64,000 nt of DNA from Pseudobowmanella zhangzhouensis. Lineage in GTDB: Bacteria > Pseudomonadota > Gammaproteobacteria > Enterobacterales > Alteromonadaceae. Within the stretch, counting starts at the first letter, position 1; each line of letters begins with the position of its first letter. Below, piece by piece: positions 44,200 through 52,015 of the stretch. The stretch spans positions 186,001 to 250,000 of the forward strand of contig NZ_JBHSYO010000004.1 of the NCBI RefSeq assembly GCF_042662685.1, read 5' to 3'. The notes under the pieces are model-generated. The model did not search any database, had not been told where the DNA came from, and worked only from the letters and a program-made list of their open reading frames with translations. The translations under genes were made by a program, and so were the position numbers.

Positions 44200-44226
44200 A
44201 AAAAGGCCGCCAACGCGGCCTTTTTT
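44200..44226 (+). terminator. Rho-independent terminator of sdaA
   Basis: AAAAAGGCCGC/GCGGCCTTTTTT with a CAAC loop, 3 bp after the sdaA stop. Confidence 0.92.
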
Positions 44227-44321
44227 AATTCACTTAAATCTATTATCAAAATCCAATCAATTCATTCGATTGAATATAGATGCGCCGTTATGCTTAGCTA
44301 AATCTTGATTGGAGAGCCCGG

Positions 44322-44516
44322 ATGAAAACTCTTACCTTTGCCCTGACCCACTTTAGCGTCGCGTTTTGCGTGGCTTATTTGCTAACCGGAAGTATTTGGG
44401 TTGGTGGATTGTTGGCGCTGATTGAACCGGCGATCAACACGGTTGCCTATGCCATTCATGAAAAAATCTGGGAAAGCCGGGCGCAGCGCAATCGGCATGC
44501 GCCCTTATCAGCCTGA
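44322..44516 (+). CDS. DUF2061 small membrane protein
   Basis: 64 residues. Two hydrophobic stretches (about 6-24 and 26-46) around LTGSIWVGGLLALIEPAINTVAY, followed by HEKIWE, match the DUF2061 predicted membrane family of unknown function. GGAG lies upstream of the ATG. Converges on cysB with a 3-bp gap and no terminator between them. Confidence 0.85.
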   Translation: MKTLTFALTHFSVAFCVAYLLTGSIWVGGLLALIEPAINTVAYAIHEKIWESRAQRNRHAPLSA

Positions 44517-44519
44517 CGC

Positions 44520-45494
44520 TTAACGAACCGGTAAGGTCAGCTTTTTAAACATGGCTTCAACATCGTCATTGTTTTTCAGCATGCAGGCACGCTCTACCAC
44601 CTCTTTGGTCAGATGTGGGGCAAAACGCTCGATAAAATCGTACATATAGGTACGCAGGAAGGTTCCTTTGCGGAAACCAATTTTGGTGGTGCTGTAGTCA
44701 AACAAATGACTGGCATCAATGCGCACCAGATCCCCATCAATTTTTTCATCTACCGCCATGGATGCGATAACTCCAATCCCCAGGCCTAGACGCACATAGG
44801 TTTTAATCACATCCGCATCGGTGGCGGTAAAGGAAATTTTCGGCTCCAGTCCTGCCGCGCTAAATGCGCGATCCAGCTCACTACGGCCGGTGAAACCGAA
44901 TACATAGGTGACCAACGGATACTGAGCTAAATCTTCAATACTGATGCTTTGCTTTTTCGCCAATGGATGGTCTCGATTCACTATCACGCTGCGATTCCAG
45001 TGATAACAGGGCAACATAATCAGATCGTGATACACATGCAGCGCTTCGGTGGCGATAACAAAATCCGCTTCACCCTTTGAGGCTAAGTCGGCAATTTGGC
45101 TAGGCGTGCCCTGGTGCATATGCAGGGATACGCGCGGGAATTTTTCCATAAATCCGCGGATCACTGGTGGCAGCGCATAGCGCGCCTGAGTGTGGGTGGT
45201 GGCAATGTTGAGTTTGCCCTGATCCGGCAACGTGTGCTCACGGGCTACCGACTTAATGCTCTCTACTTTCGCCAGGATCTGCTGCGCGATGTGAATCACT
45301 TCCTGCCCTGCGTCGGTGACATGGGTCAGGTGCTTACCGCTACGGCCAAAAATCTGGATCCCCAGTTCGTCTTCCAGCATGCGCACCTGTTTACTGATCC
45401 CAGGTTGCGAGGTAAATAAGCTTTCAGCAGTGGCGGATACATTGAGGTTGTTGTGTAAGACTTCTACGATGTATCGTAGTTGCTGAAGTTTCAT
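44520..45494 (-). CDS. cysB: LysR-type transcriptional regulator CysB
   Basis: Master activator of sulfate assimilation, responding to N-acetylserine. 324 residues, identical in length to E. coli CysB. The N-terminal winged helix-turn-helix is LQQLRYIVEVLHNNLNVSATAESLFTSQPGISKQVRMLEDELG. The effector domain shows TTHTQARYALPPVIRGF and TYVFGFTGRSELDRAF. The promoter region is shared with the divergent kinase gene and holds a TATATATA stretch and a large inverted repeat. Confidence 0.95.
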   Translation of the reverse strand: MKLQQLRYIVEVLHNNLNVSATAESLFTSQPGISKQVRMLEDELGIQIFGRSGKHLTHVTDAGQEVIHIAQQILAKVESIKSVAREHTLPDQGKLNIATTHTQARYALPPVIRGFMEKFPRVSLHMHQGTPSQIADLASKGEADFVIATEALHVYHDLIMLPCYHWNRSVIVNRDHPLAKKQSISIEDLAQYPLVTYVFGFTGRSELDRAFSAAGLEPKISFTATDADVIKTYVRLGLGIGVIASMAVDEKIDGDLVRIDASHLFDYSTTKIGFRKGTFLRTYMYDFIERFAPHLTKEVVERACMLKNNDDVEAMFKKLTLPVR

Positions 45495-45579
45495 AGTGCG
45501 CAGTGTTCCGTTTATTCAGTTTTCTTATGCACGATATATATACCGATGCACTGGTTAATTCCATAAAATTTTGTAAATC

Positions 45580-45608
45580 CTTATAAACTTAATCAAAATG
45601 GTTATAAG
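45580..45608. promoter_or_regulatory. Inverted repeat between cysB and the kinase gene
   Basis: CTTATAA, 15-base spacer, TTATAAG: perfect 7-bp arms in the 149-bp divergent intergenic region. Its size and position would suit a LysR-type regulator such as CysB acting on itself and/or the kinase gene. That assignment is inference. Confidence 0.4.
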
Positions 45609-45643
45609 TAAAACGTTCCGTAATCGACTCGCCGGAGATTTAA

Positions 45644-46321
45644 ATGGCTGATTTTTCGATGATTCTCGCAGCCGCAGTACATGATATGAAAAACTCCCTG
45701 AGTCTGATGATGGGGAGCATTGAAGAAATTGCTGAAGAACTGGAACATGCTACAGACGAACAAAAGCGGAAAATCAATTCACTGCACTATGAGGCTAACC
45801 GTCTTAACACCAGTATGGTGCACATCCTGTCCCTTTACCGTGCACAGGAACTCACACTGCCGATCAATCTGGATGAACACTATCTGATTGACCTATTTAA
45901 CGATATCCAAACCGCCAACGCCCCGTATCTACGCATGCGAGGTATTACCCTTGAAATTGACGTCCCCTCTGATTTGAGTGCGTATTTGGATTATGACCTG
46001 ACCTTTGTACTTCTGAACGATATGGTGATTAACGCCATGCGTTATTGTCGCAGCCGCATTCGTCTGCATGGCAGCATTGATGGCCAATATACCCTTATTC
46101 AGGTTGATGATGATGGACCAGGCTACCCACAGGCCATGCTCGATAGTGCAGAAATGGATATGCAGCAGGTCGAACTCAGTAGTGGTCGAACCGGGCTGGG
46201 AATTTATTTTGCACGCATGATCGCTGAGGCGCACGAAATCCATGGCCACAACGGGAAAATCGCCCTGCAAAACGCTGGTGATTTTAACGGCAGTCAGTTC
46301 AGCCTGTGGTTGCCGCGCTAG
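45644..46321 (+). CDS. Orphan soluble histidine kinase without sensor domain
   Basis: 225 residues: a short HisKA helix pair with phospho-acceptor H13 in HDMKNSL, then an ATPase domain with N-box N130 (NDMVINAMRYC), DDDGPG (155-160) and GRTGLGIYFA. There is no membrane segment, PAS or GAF domain, and no response regulator gene in the neighbourhood. Either a partner protein provides the input or it works in a phosphorelay encoded elsewhere. The ATG has CGGAG upstream. Divergent from cysB. Confidence 0.88.
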   Translation: MADFSMILAAAVHDMKNSLSLMMGSIEEIAEELEHATDEQKRKINSLHYEANRLNTSMVHILSLYRAQELTLPINLDEHYLIDLFNDIQTANAPYLRMRGITLEIDVPSDLSAYLDYDLTFVLLNDMVINAMRYCRSRIRLHGSIDGQYTLIQVDDDGPGYPQAMLDSAEMDMQQVELSSGRTGLGIYFARMIAEAHEIHGHNGKIALQNAGDFNGSQFSLWLPR

Positions 46322-46447
46322 ACTTAAGTGCTTGAGCGGATTAAATTAACGCCAGTAAATTAACATAAAGTTACGTACTGTTTGTGTCGATAAAAATAAT
46401 ATGAATAAATTTGTGCACACTGCGCCTTTCCCGGGAACCGCTCAGTA

Positions 46448-47209
46448 ATGGGTATATCAATCGTTGTAGGCCTGACCCTGTTGCTGGTGTTGGTGGTCAT
46501 ATTTATCAATGCCTTACAGCAAAACAAAGAGCGCCTCGAAGCGGAGCGTCGTGCTGAATTGGCTAAACACAAAGCCGTTATTGATGAAACTGACGATGTA
46601 TTGTCAGTGGCCGAACATCTGCCCGTCTCTAACCGCCTACGAGTTATCCTGCATAACCGGATTATCAATGCGCTGAAAAACAGCCTCGAACTACAAGCCA
46701 GCCCGGATATGCGCCGCCGCGTCAGTGAACTGGAGCAAACCAATAAATCGATTAATCTGGATGAGCCGTTAACCGTTGATGGTTTTACCCTGCCCGAGCA
46801 TGAAAAGCAGATCATTGCGCTGATTCAGGGCATTAAGAAATTACGCATGATTCTGCGCAGCGAGTTAAATAAAGCGCGGATCGACAGTAACTTATACAGT
46901 TATGAAGACGGTATCCTGACCCGCTTCCAGTTAGTGGTGAATATCGATACCCTGATTCGCCGCGCCAAATCCGCCTTAGTGGCCGGTATGCAAGGTTCAG
47001 CCCGACAATATTTGGAAAAAGGTCTCGCCGCGCTGAACGCCCGCAAAGGCCAAGATCCTTACGTTGACACCAAAAAGACCGAGATTACCAAGTTACTGGC
47101 AGATATGGACGAAGCTACCCGCGCGGATCGTGCTGAGGATCTGCGTCGTCGAATCGAATCAGAAAAGAACGAACTGGATGAAATTTTTGCGCCCAAACGT
47201 AAGTGGTAA
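46448..47209 (+). CDS. Membrane-anchored coiled-coil protein of unknown function
   Basis: Not recognised. 253 residues. One N-terminal membrane helix (about 3-22), then a charged, mainly helical cytoplasmic region: QQNKERLEAERRAELAKHK, an Arg/Lys-Glu rich middle, and a C-terminal ENL-like heptad stretch (RAEDLRRRIESEKNELDEIF). No enzymatic motif is visible. It lies 126 bp after the orphan kinase on the same strand and might be its membrane partner; that is only proximity. Confidence 0.75.
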   Translation: MGISIVVGLTLLLVLVVIFINALQQNKERLEAERRAELAKHKAVIDETDDVLSVAEHLPVSNRLRVILHNRIINALKNSLELQASPDMRRRVSELEQTNKSINLDEPLTVDGFTLPEHEKQIIALIQGIKKLRMILRSELNKARIDSNLYSYEDGILTRFQLVVNIDTLIRRAKSALVAGMQGSARQYLEKGLAALNARKGQDPYVDTKKTEITKLLADMDEATRADRAEDLRRRIESEKNELDEIFAPKRKW

Positions 47210-47326
47210 CCCCTGCTGCAAATTTTCTTTACATCCTCATTGTAATTAAATCTAAAGCACTATACCCAACCCGGTTCAAATCCCTTAACCTCGCGCTAAC
47301 TAATCGTTAACACAAGAGGAAGCTTC

Positions 47327-48031
47327 GTGGCTGGATTTGACAAAGTAGTCACAACCTATGAAGAGGCGATGGCAGGTCTGACAGATGATATGACCATTAT
47401 TGCCGGAGGCTTTGGGTTGTGTGGGATCCCGGAAGGGTTGATTGCACAAATTAAAAAAATGGGTACTAAAGGCCTGACCGTAGTGTCCAACAACTGTGGC
47501 GTCGACGGTTTTGGTCTGGGCCTGCTGTTAGAAGATAAGCAAATCAAGAAGATGGTGTCATCCTACGTGGGTGAAAACGCCCTGTTTGAACGACAATTGC
47601 TCAATGGTGAGTTGGAAGTCGAACTCACACCACAAGGCACCCTGGCTGAAAAAATGCGTGCAGGTGGTGCAGGCATCCCAGCCTTTTTCACGGCCACCGG
47701 CTACGGCACCCCAGTGGGTGATGGCAAAGAAGTGCGCGAATTTCATGGTCGTCCTTATATTATGGAAGAGTCTATCACCGGTGACTTCGCCATCGTGAAA
47801 GCCTGGAAAGTCGATCGCTACGGTAACTGTGTGTATCGTCACACTGCGCAAAACTTCAACCCTATGGCGGCCACAGCAGGCAAAATTACCGTGGTGGAAG
47901 CAGAAGAGATCGTCGAACCCGGCGAACTGTCTCCCAGCGAAATTCATACCCCTGGCATCTATGTAAATCGTGTTATTCAGGGCACGTTTGAAAAACGCAT
48001 TGAACGCCGCGTAACCCGTAATAAGGAGTAA
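47327..48031 (+). CDS. scoA: Succinyl-CoA:3-ketoacid CoA-transferase subunit A
   Basis: Alpha subunit of a class I CoA-transferase that activates acetoacetate with succinyl-CoA. 234 residues with IIAGGFGLCGIPEGLI, the VSNNCGVDGFGLGLLL segment and GGAGIPAFFTATGYGT. The start is GTG with AGAGGAAG upstream. It overlaps functionally with scoB 3 bp later. Usually part of branched-chain amino acid and ketone-body use. Confidence 0.93.
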   Translation: MAGFDKVVTTYEEAMAGLTDDMTIIAGGFGLCGIPEGLIAQIKKMGTKGLTVVSNNCGVDGFGLGLLLEDKQIKKMVSSYVGENALFERQLLNGELEVELTPQGTLAEKMRAGGAGIPAFFTATGYGTPVGDGKEVREFHGRPYIMEESITGDFAIVKAWKVDRYGNCVYRHTAQNFNPMAATAGKITVVEAEEIVEPGELSPSEIHTPGIYVNRVIQGTFEKRIERRVTRNKE

Positions 48032-48034
48032 ATC

Positions 48035-48697
48035 ATGGCATTAAGCAGAGACCAAATTGCCATGCGCGTGGCGCAGGAATTCAAGGATGGAAATTACGTC
48101 AATCTTGGCATTGGCATCCCTACTCTGGCGGCCAATTACGTACCAGATGGCATCAGTGTGATGCTGCAGTCCGAAAACGGTTTGCTTGGCATGGGGCCGT
48201 ATCCCAGCGATGAGCAAGTCGATGCGGACATGATTAACGCCGGTAAAGAAACGGTAACGGCGATTACCGGCGCATCAATTTTCAGCTCAGCAGAAAGTTT
48301 TGCCATGATCCGCGGCGGTCATGTGGACGTTACGGTATTAGGCGCATTTGAGGTGGATGCCAATGGCAATATCGCCAGCTGGATGATCCCGGGCAAACTG
48401 GTCAAAGGCATGGGCGGCGCGATGGATCTGGTAGCAGGTGCAAAAAATATCATCGTTACCATGACTCATGCGGATAAGTACGGTAATTCTAAGCTATTGG
48501 AAAACTGTAGCCTGCCACTGACTGGGGTAAATTGCATTAACCGCATCATTACCGATCTGGCCATGCTAGAGGTCAAAGATGGCGCATTTTATCTGCGCGA
48601 GCGCGCACCCGGTGTCAGCGTCGAGGAAATTCAGCAAAAAACCGCCGGCAAGCTGATTATTGAGGGCGACGTCCCAGAGATGAATCTCCCCGCCTAA
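48035..48697 (+). CDS. scoB: Succinyl-CoA:3-ketoacid CoA-transferase subunit B
   Basis: Beta subunit carrying the catalytic glutamate in SENGLLGMGP, which forms the glutamyl-CoA thioester. 220 residues with VNLGIGIPTLAANYVP, RGGHVDVTVLGAFEVD and VKGMGGAMDLVAGAK. Four bases separate it from scoA, with AAGGAG at the scoA end as ribosome site. Confidence 0.94.
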   Translation: MALSRDQIAMRVAQEFKDGNYVNLGIGIPTLAANYVPDGISVMLQSENGLLGMGPYPSDEQVDADMINAGKETVTAITGASIFSSAESFAMIRGGHVDVTVLGAFEVDANGNIASWMIPGKLVKGMGGAMDLVAGAKNIIVTMTHADKYGNSKLLENCSLPLTGVNCINRIITDLAMLEVKDGAFYLRERAPGVSVEEIQQKTAGKLIIEGDVPEMNLPA

Positions 48698-48772
48698 TCC
48701 GCAGCGAAGCTATAACTGGCGCCCGTATCTGAGTTATACTGGCGTCAGTTTTATTTTTTCGCGGACTCACTT

Positions 48773-50125
48773 TTGTTATTTACCGACTTACCGCTGGATC
48801 ATCGTATCCAACGCTTTATTCAAATCAATAATCTAACCGCCCCCACCGAGATACAGCAACAGGCGATCCCTCATGCCTTGCTGGGTAAGGACTTAATTGC
48901 CTCATCCAAAACCGGTTCGGGTAAAACCTTTGCGTTTTTATTTCCCGCATTGCACCGGATATTGAAAAATAAAGCCCTGTCGAAAAATGATCCGCGGGTG
49001 CTGATCCTCGCGCCGACCCGCGAACTGGCGAAACAAGTATTTAATGAACTGCGCAAACTGCTAAATGGCATGCCGGCCACCGCTGCACTGATTGTCGGTG
49101 GAGAGAACTTTAACGATCAGGTCAAAGCACTGAAACGTAATCCCATGTTTGTGGTGGGAACACCTGGACGGGTAGCTGACCACCTGACTGACCGCAGCCT
49201 CTTCCTCAACGGTCTTGAGTTACTGATAATGGATGAAGCTGACCGAATGCTGGATTTAGGTTTTAGCGCCCAGCTAAAACAAATCGATCAGGCAGCTGAC
49301 CACCGTAAACGCCAGACTCTGATGTTCTCTGCCACGCTGGATAACGCTGAACTGCACTACTTAACCCAGAGCATGCTTAAAGGCCCAAAACGCATTAGCA
49401 TCGGTAGCGCCACGGAAGAGCATCAGGACATACAGCAAACGTTCTACTTTGCCGATCATTTCGACCACAAAAAAGCCCTGTTACTGCACCTGCTAAAAGA
49501 CTGTGGTAACAAACAGGCAATTGTATTTACCGCGACCCGTGAACACAGTGAATCATTGGCGGCTTTGTTAAGTGAAGAAGGCATGCTGGCCATCGGCCTC
49601 AGCGCAGGATTAACTCAGGGCCAGCGCAATCAGGTTATGCAGGAGTTTGGTCGTAACAAACATCAGGTTTTGGTGACCACCGATGTAGCATCGCGCGGTC
49701 TGGATATCCCTAATGTCGCTTTGGTGATTAACTTTGACCTGCCCAAATTGCCGGATGAGTATGTACACCGCATTGGTCGTACGGGCCGCGCCGGTAACAA
49801 AGGTCTGGCGTATTCACTGGTAGGTCCCAACGATTATAAATCGTTTGTGGCGCTTGAAGCATTCCTGCAGCAAACCTGCCAGTTTGGCAGTGTCGAAGGC
49901 CTCAAAGCCAAATTCAGAGGCTTTAATACTAAGATAAAAGAAGCCAAGGGCGACGGCAGCAAAGCCAAAGCTGCGGGGAAAGCAAAAGCAGCTGTTAAAC
50001 CGGCCAAACGCGTGAAAACCATGACTGGCGTGGATATTGGTGATGCGCCGATGATGCGCAAACGCAAACCTATCGAAGAAGAAATCGAGTCCGATCCGGA
50101 TGTGTACGAGTCTGACGACGAATAA
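48773..50125 (+). CDS. DEAD-box ATP-dependent RNA helicase
   Basis: 450-residue superfamily 2 helicase. It has the Q-motif region APTEIQQQAIP, motif I SKTGSGKT, Ia PTRELAKQ, Ib TPGR, II DEAD (MDEADRMLDLGF), III SAT and VI HRIGRTGRAG. The tail after about residue 385 is Lys/Ala rich and then acidic, a likely disordered RNA-binding extension. It could be an RhlE/SrmB-type ribosome-assembly helicase, but I cannot assign the orthologue. The start is TTG; no ATG precedes the Q-motif. Confidence 0.92.
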   Translation: MLFTDLPLDHRIQRFIQINNLTAPTEIQQQAIPHALLGKDLIASSKTGSGKTFAFLFPALHRILKNKALSKNDPRVLILAPTRELAKQVFNELRKLLNGMPATAALIVGGENFNDQVKALKRNPMFVVGTPGRVADHLTDRSLFLNGLELLIMDEADRMLDLGFSAQLKQIDQAADHRKRQTLMFSATLDNAELHYLTQSMLKGPKRISIGSATEEHQDIQQTFYFADHFDHKKALLLHLLKDCGNKQAIVFTATREHSESLAALLSEEGMLAIGLSAGLTQGQRNQVMQEFGRNKHQVLVTTDVASRGLDIPNVALVINFDLPKLPDEYVHRIGRTGRAGNKGLAYSLVGPNDYKSFVALEAFLQQTCQFGSVEGLKAKFRGFNTKIKEAKGDGSKAKAAGKAKAAVKPAKRVKTMTGVDIGDAPMMRKRKPIEEEIESDPDVYESDDE

Positions 50126-50130
50126 GCATT

Positions 50131-50156
50131 AAAAAAGGCCGCAATTGCGGCCTTTT
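50131..50156. terminator. Bidirectional terminator between the helicase gene and etfA
   Basis: Perfect palindrome AAAAGGCCGCAATTGCGGCC(TTTT) between convergent genes. Confidence 0.92.
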
Positions 50157-50162
50157 CAATTT

Positions 50163-51089
50163 TTACAACGCGTTTTCCAACTCTGGCAGGATAGTAAATA
50201 AATCCCCAACCAGACCATAATCGGCCACCTGAAAAATAGGAGCTTCTTCATCCTTGTTGATGGCCACAATCACTTTCGAGTCCTTCATCCCGGCTAAATG
50301 TTGAATTGCGCCGGAGATCCCTACTGCAATATACAAATCAGGCGCGACAATTTTACCTGTCTGGCCTACCTGCATATCATTGGGCACAAATCCCGCATCT
50401 ACTGCAGCACGGGAGGCACCAATGGCTGCGCCTAATTTATCTGCGATGGTTTCCAGCAGTTTGAAATTGTCGCCATTTTGCATGCCACGACCACCAGAAA
50501 TCACCACACGCGCAGCAGTCAGTTCAGGACGGTCAGATTTAGTCAACTGCGCAGAGACAAAGGCAGATTTATCCGTGTTAAATACCGCATCCAGGTTACT
50601 CAGCGGCGCATTGCCACTCATATCAACCGCATCAAACGCGGCGGTACGAACCGTGATAATTTTCTTCGCGTGCATTGCCTGCACCGTCGCAATAGCATTG
50701 CCTGCATAGACAGGACGCTCGAAGGTATCCGCACTGATGACTGCGGTAATATCAGAAATCTGCGCCACATCGCACAACGCCGCAACACGAGGCATAAAAT
50801 TCTTACCATCTGTAGTAGCAGCGGCCAGAATGTGACCGTAATCACCCGCCAGTGACACCACCAGATCCGCGATGTTCTCTGCCAGCATATGCTCATAGGC
50901 GGCGTTATCTGCCACCAATACCTGGCTTACACCCGCCAGTGACTGTGCTTGCTTAGCCGCCTCAGCACAATTGGCACCGGCCACCAAAACATGAATATCA
51001 CCACCAATTTTTGCCGCGGCTGCGACAACTTTCGCCGTGTCGGCTTTCAACTGATGGTTGTTGTGTTCAGCAATTACCAGAATTGTCAT
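50163..51089 (-). CDS. etfA: Electron transfer flavoprotein alpha subunit EtfA
   Basis: FAD-binding subunit of ETF, which accepts electrons from acyl-CoA dehydrogenases. 308 residues with the C-terminal FAD signature GQTGKIVAPDLYIAVGISGAIQHLAGM and VVISGGRGM. The start overlaps the etfB stop (TGATG). Confidence 0.96.
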   Translation of the reverse strand: MTILVIAEHNNHQLKADTAKVVAAAAKIGGDIHVLVAGANCAEAAKQAQSLAGVSQVLVADNAAYEHMLAENIADLVVSLAGDYGHILAAATTDGKNFMPRVAALCDVAQISDITAVISADTFERPVYAGNAIATVQAMHAKKIITVRTAAFDAVDMSGNAPLSNLDAVFNTDKSAFVSAQLTKSDRPELTAARVVISGGRGMQNGDNFKLLETIADKLGAAIGASRAAVDAGFVPNDMQVGQTGKIVAPDLYIAVGISGAIQHLAGMKDSKVIVAINKDEEAPIFQVADYGLVGDLFTILPELENAL

Positions 51090-51838
51090 CAGATCACCTT
51101 CGCTTCATTTTTCAGTTTATCCACCAGTTCGGCAACGCTGGCGACTTTAATCCCGGCCTGACGCTGGGCTGGCGCTCTAACGCTGAGAAGTTTAACGCCC
51201 GCTGTCATATCGACGCCCAACTCGCCGGCATCAATCTCATCCAACGGTTTACGCTTAGCTTTCATGATATTTGGCAGACTCGCGTAACGAGGTTCATTCA
51301 GGCGTAAATCTGTGGTCACAATGGCAGGCAGACTCAATGCAACGGTTTGCAATCCACCATCGACTTCGCGGGTCACGCTAACTTTACCCTCAGCAACCTT
51401 TACTTCAGAGGCAAAGGTGCCCTGTGGCAAACCACACAATGCAGCCAGCATCTGACCTGTCTGGTTGTTATCCGCATCTATAGATTGCTTACCCAGAATA
51501 ACTAACTGAGGCGCCTCTCGCTCCATCACTTTTTGCAGCAGTTTAGCCACTTGCAATGAGTCCGGCATCACGTCGGTATGCACACGGATAGCGCGATCTG
51601 CACCCAGCGCCAGTGCGCCGCGCAACTGTTCCTGCACCACCTGTGGGCCGACCGACACTACAACCACTTCTTCGGCAATGCCGGCTTCTTTAAGACGAAT
51701 CGCCTCTTCTACAGCGATTTCACAGAAAGGGTTAATCGCCATTTTGCAGTTGGCCAGATCTACATCGCTGCCATCGGCCTTCACGCGTACTTTTACGTTG
51801 TAATCAATTACCCGCTTAATCGGGACCAGAATTTTCAT
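51089..51838 (-). CDS. etfB: Electron transfer flavoprotein beta subunit EtfB
   Basis: AMP-binding ETF subunit, 249 residues. Signatures are MKILVPIKRVIDYNVKVRV, NPFCEIAVEEAIRLKE and LGKQSIDADNNQTGQMLA. I used the ATG preceded by GAGGTG; a GTG two codons earlier is in frame. Operon etfB-etfA, divergent from the ETF-ubiquinone oxidoreductase that re-oxidises the complex. Confidence 0.96.
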   Translation of the reverse strand: MKILVPIKRVIDYNVKVRVKADGSDVDLANCKMAINPFCEIAVEEAIRLKEAGIAEEVVVVSVGPQVVQEQLRGALALGADRAIRVHTDVMPDSLQVAKLLQKVMEREAPQLVILGKQSIDADNNQTGQMLAALCGLPQGTFASEVKVAEGKVSVTREVDGGLQTVALSLPAIVTTDLRLNEPRYASLPNIMKAKRKPLDEIDAGELGVDMTAGVKLLSVRAPAQRQAGIKVASVAELVDKLKNEAKVI

Positions 51839-51921
51839 ATTCACCTCAATCGGCCGTTATCCTGTCAACCTGCCGATGCACTGCTACAGTGAGATCAGTG
51901 AGGGAAATCGACAGGTTCCTG

Positions 51922-51937
51922 TTGACGTAAACGTAAA
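51922..51937. promoter_or_regulatory. LiuR-like operator between etfBA and ETF-QO genes
   Basis: TTGACGTAAACGTAAA, an imperfect palindrome of half sites TT(G/T)ACGT and ACGT(A/C)AA. It resembles the operator I recall for the MerR-family regulator LiuR, which in Shewanella-like bacteria controls branched-chain amino acid and fatty-acid breakdown including ETF genes. It lies 84 bp before etfB and 79 bp before the ETF-QO start, so it could act on both. Confidence 0.6.
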
Positions 51938-52015
51938 CTATTTCTACCCTAGCCCGCAACTTTTGCTTCACATCTGTTTTTCAAAAAAGGTGTGTTTTGT
52001 TTACAAGGTGACGTT

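Noticed and set aside
44520..45494. Cbl or another LysR paralogue instead of CysB
   Set aside because: The length of 324 residues and the signatures FTSQPGISKQVRMLEDELG and TTHTQARYALPP fit CysB best.
47241..47255. Second HexR box before scoA (TGTAATTAAATCTAA)
   Set aside because: Only the left half is good (12 of 15 matches, right half poor), so it is more likely a chance A/T-rich stretch.
48711..48744. Direct repeat TATA(A)CTGGCG before the helicase gene
   Set aside because: Only two short imperfect copies; likely chance.
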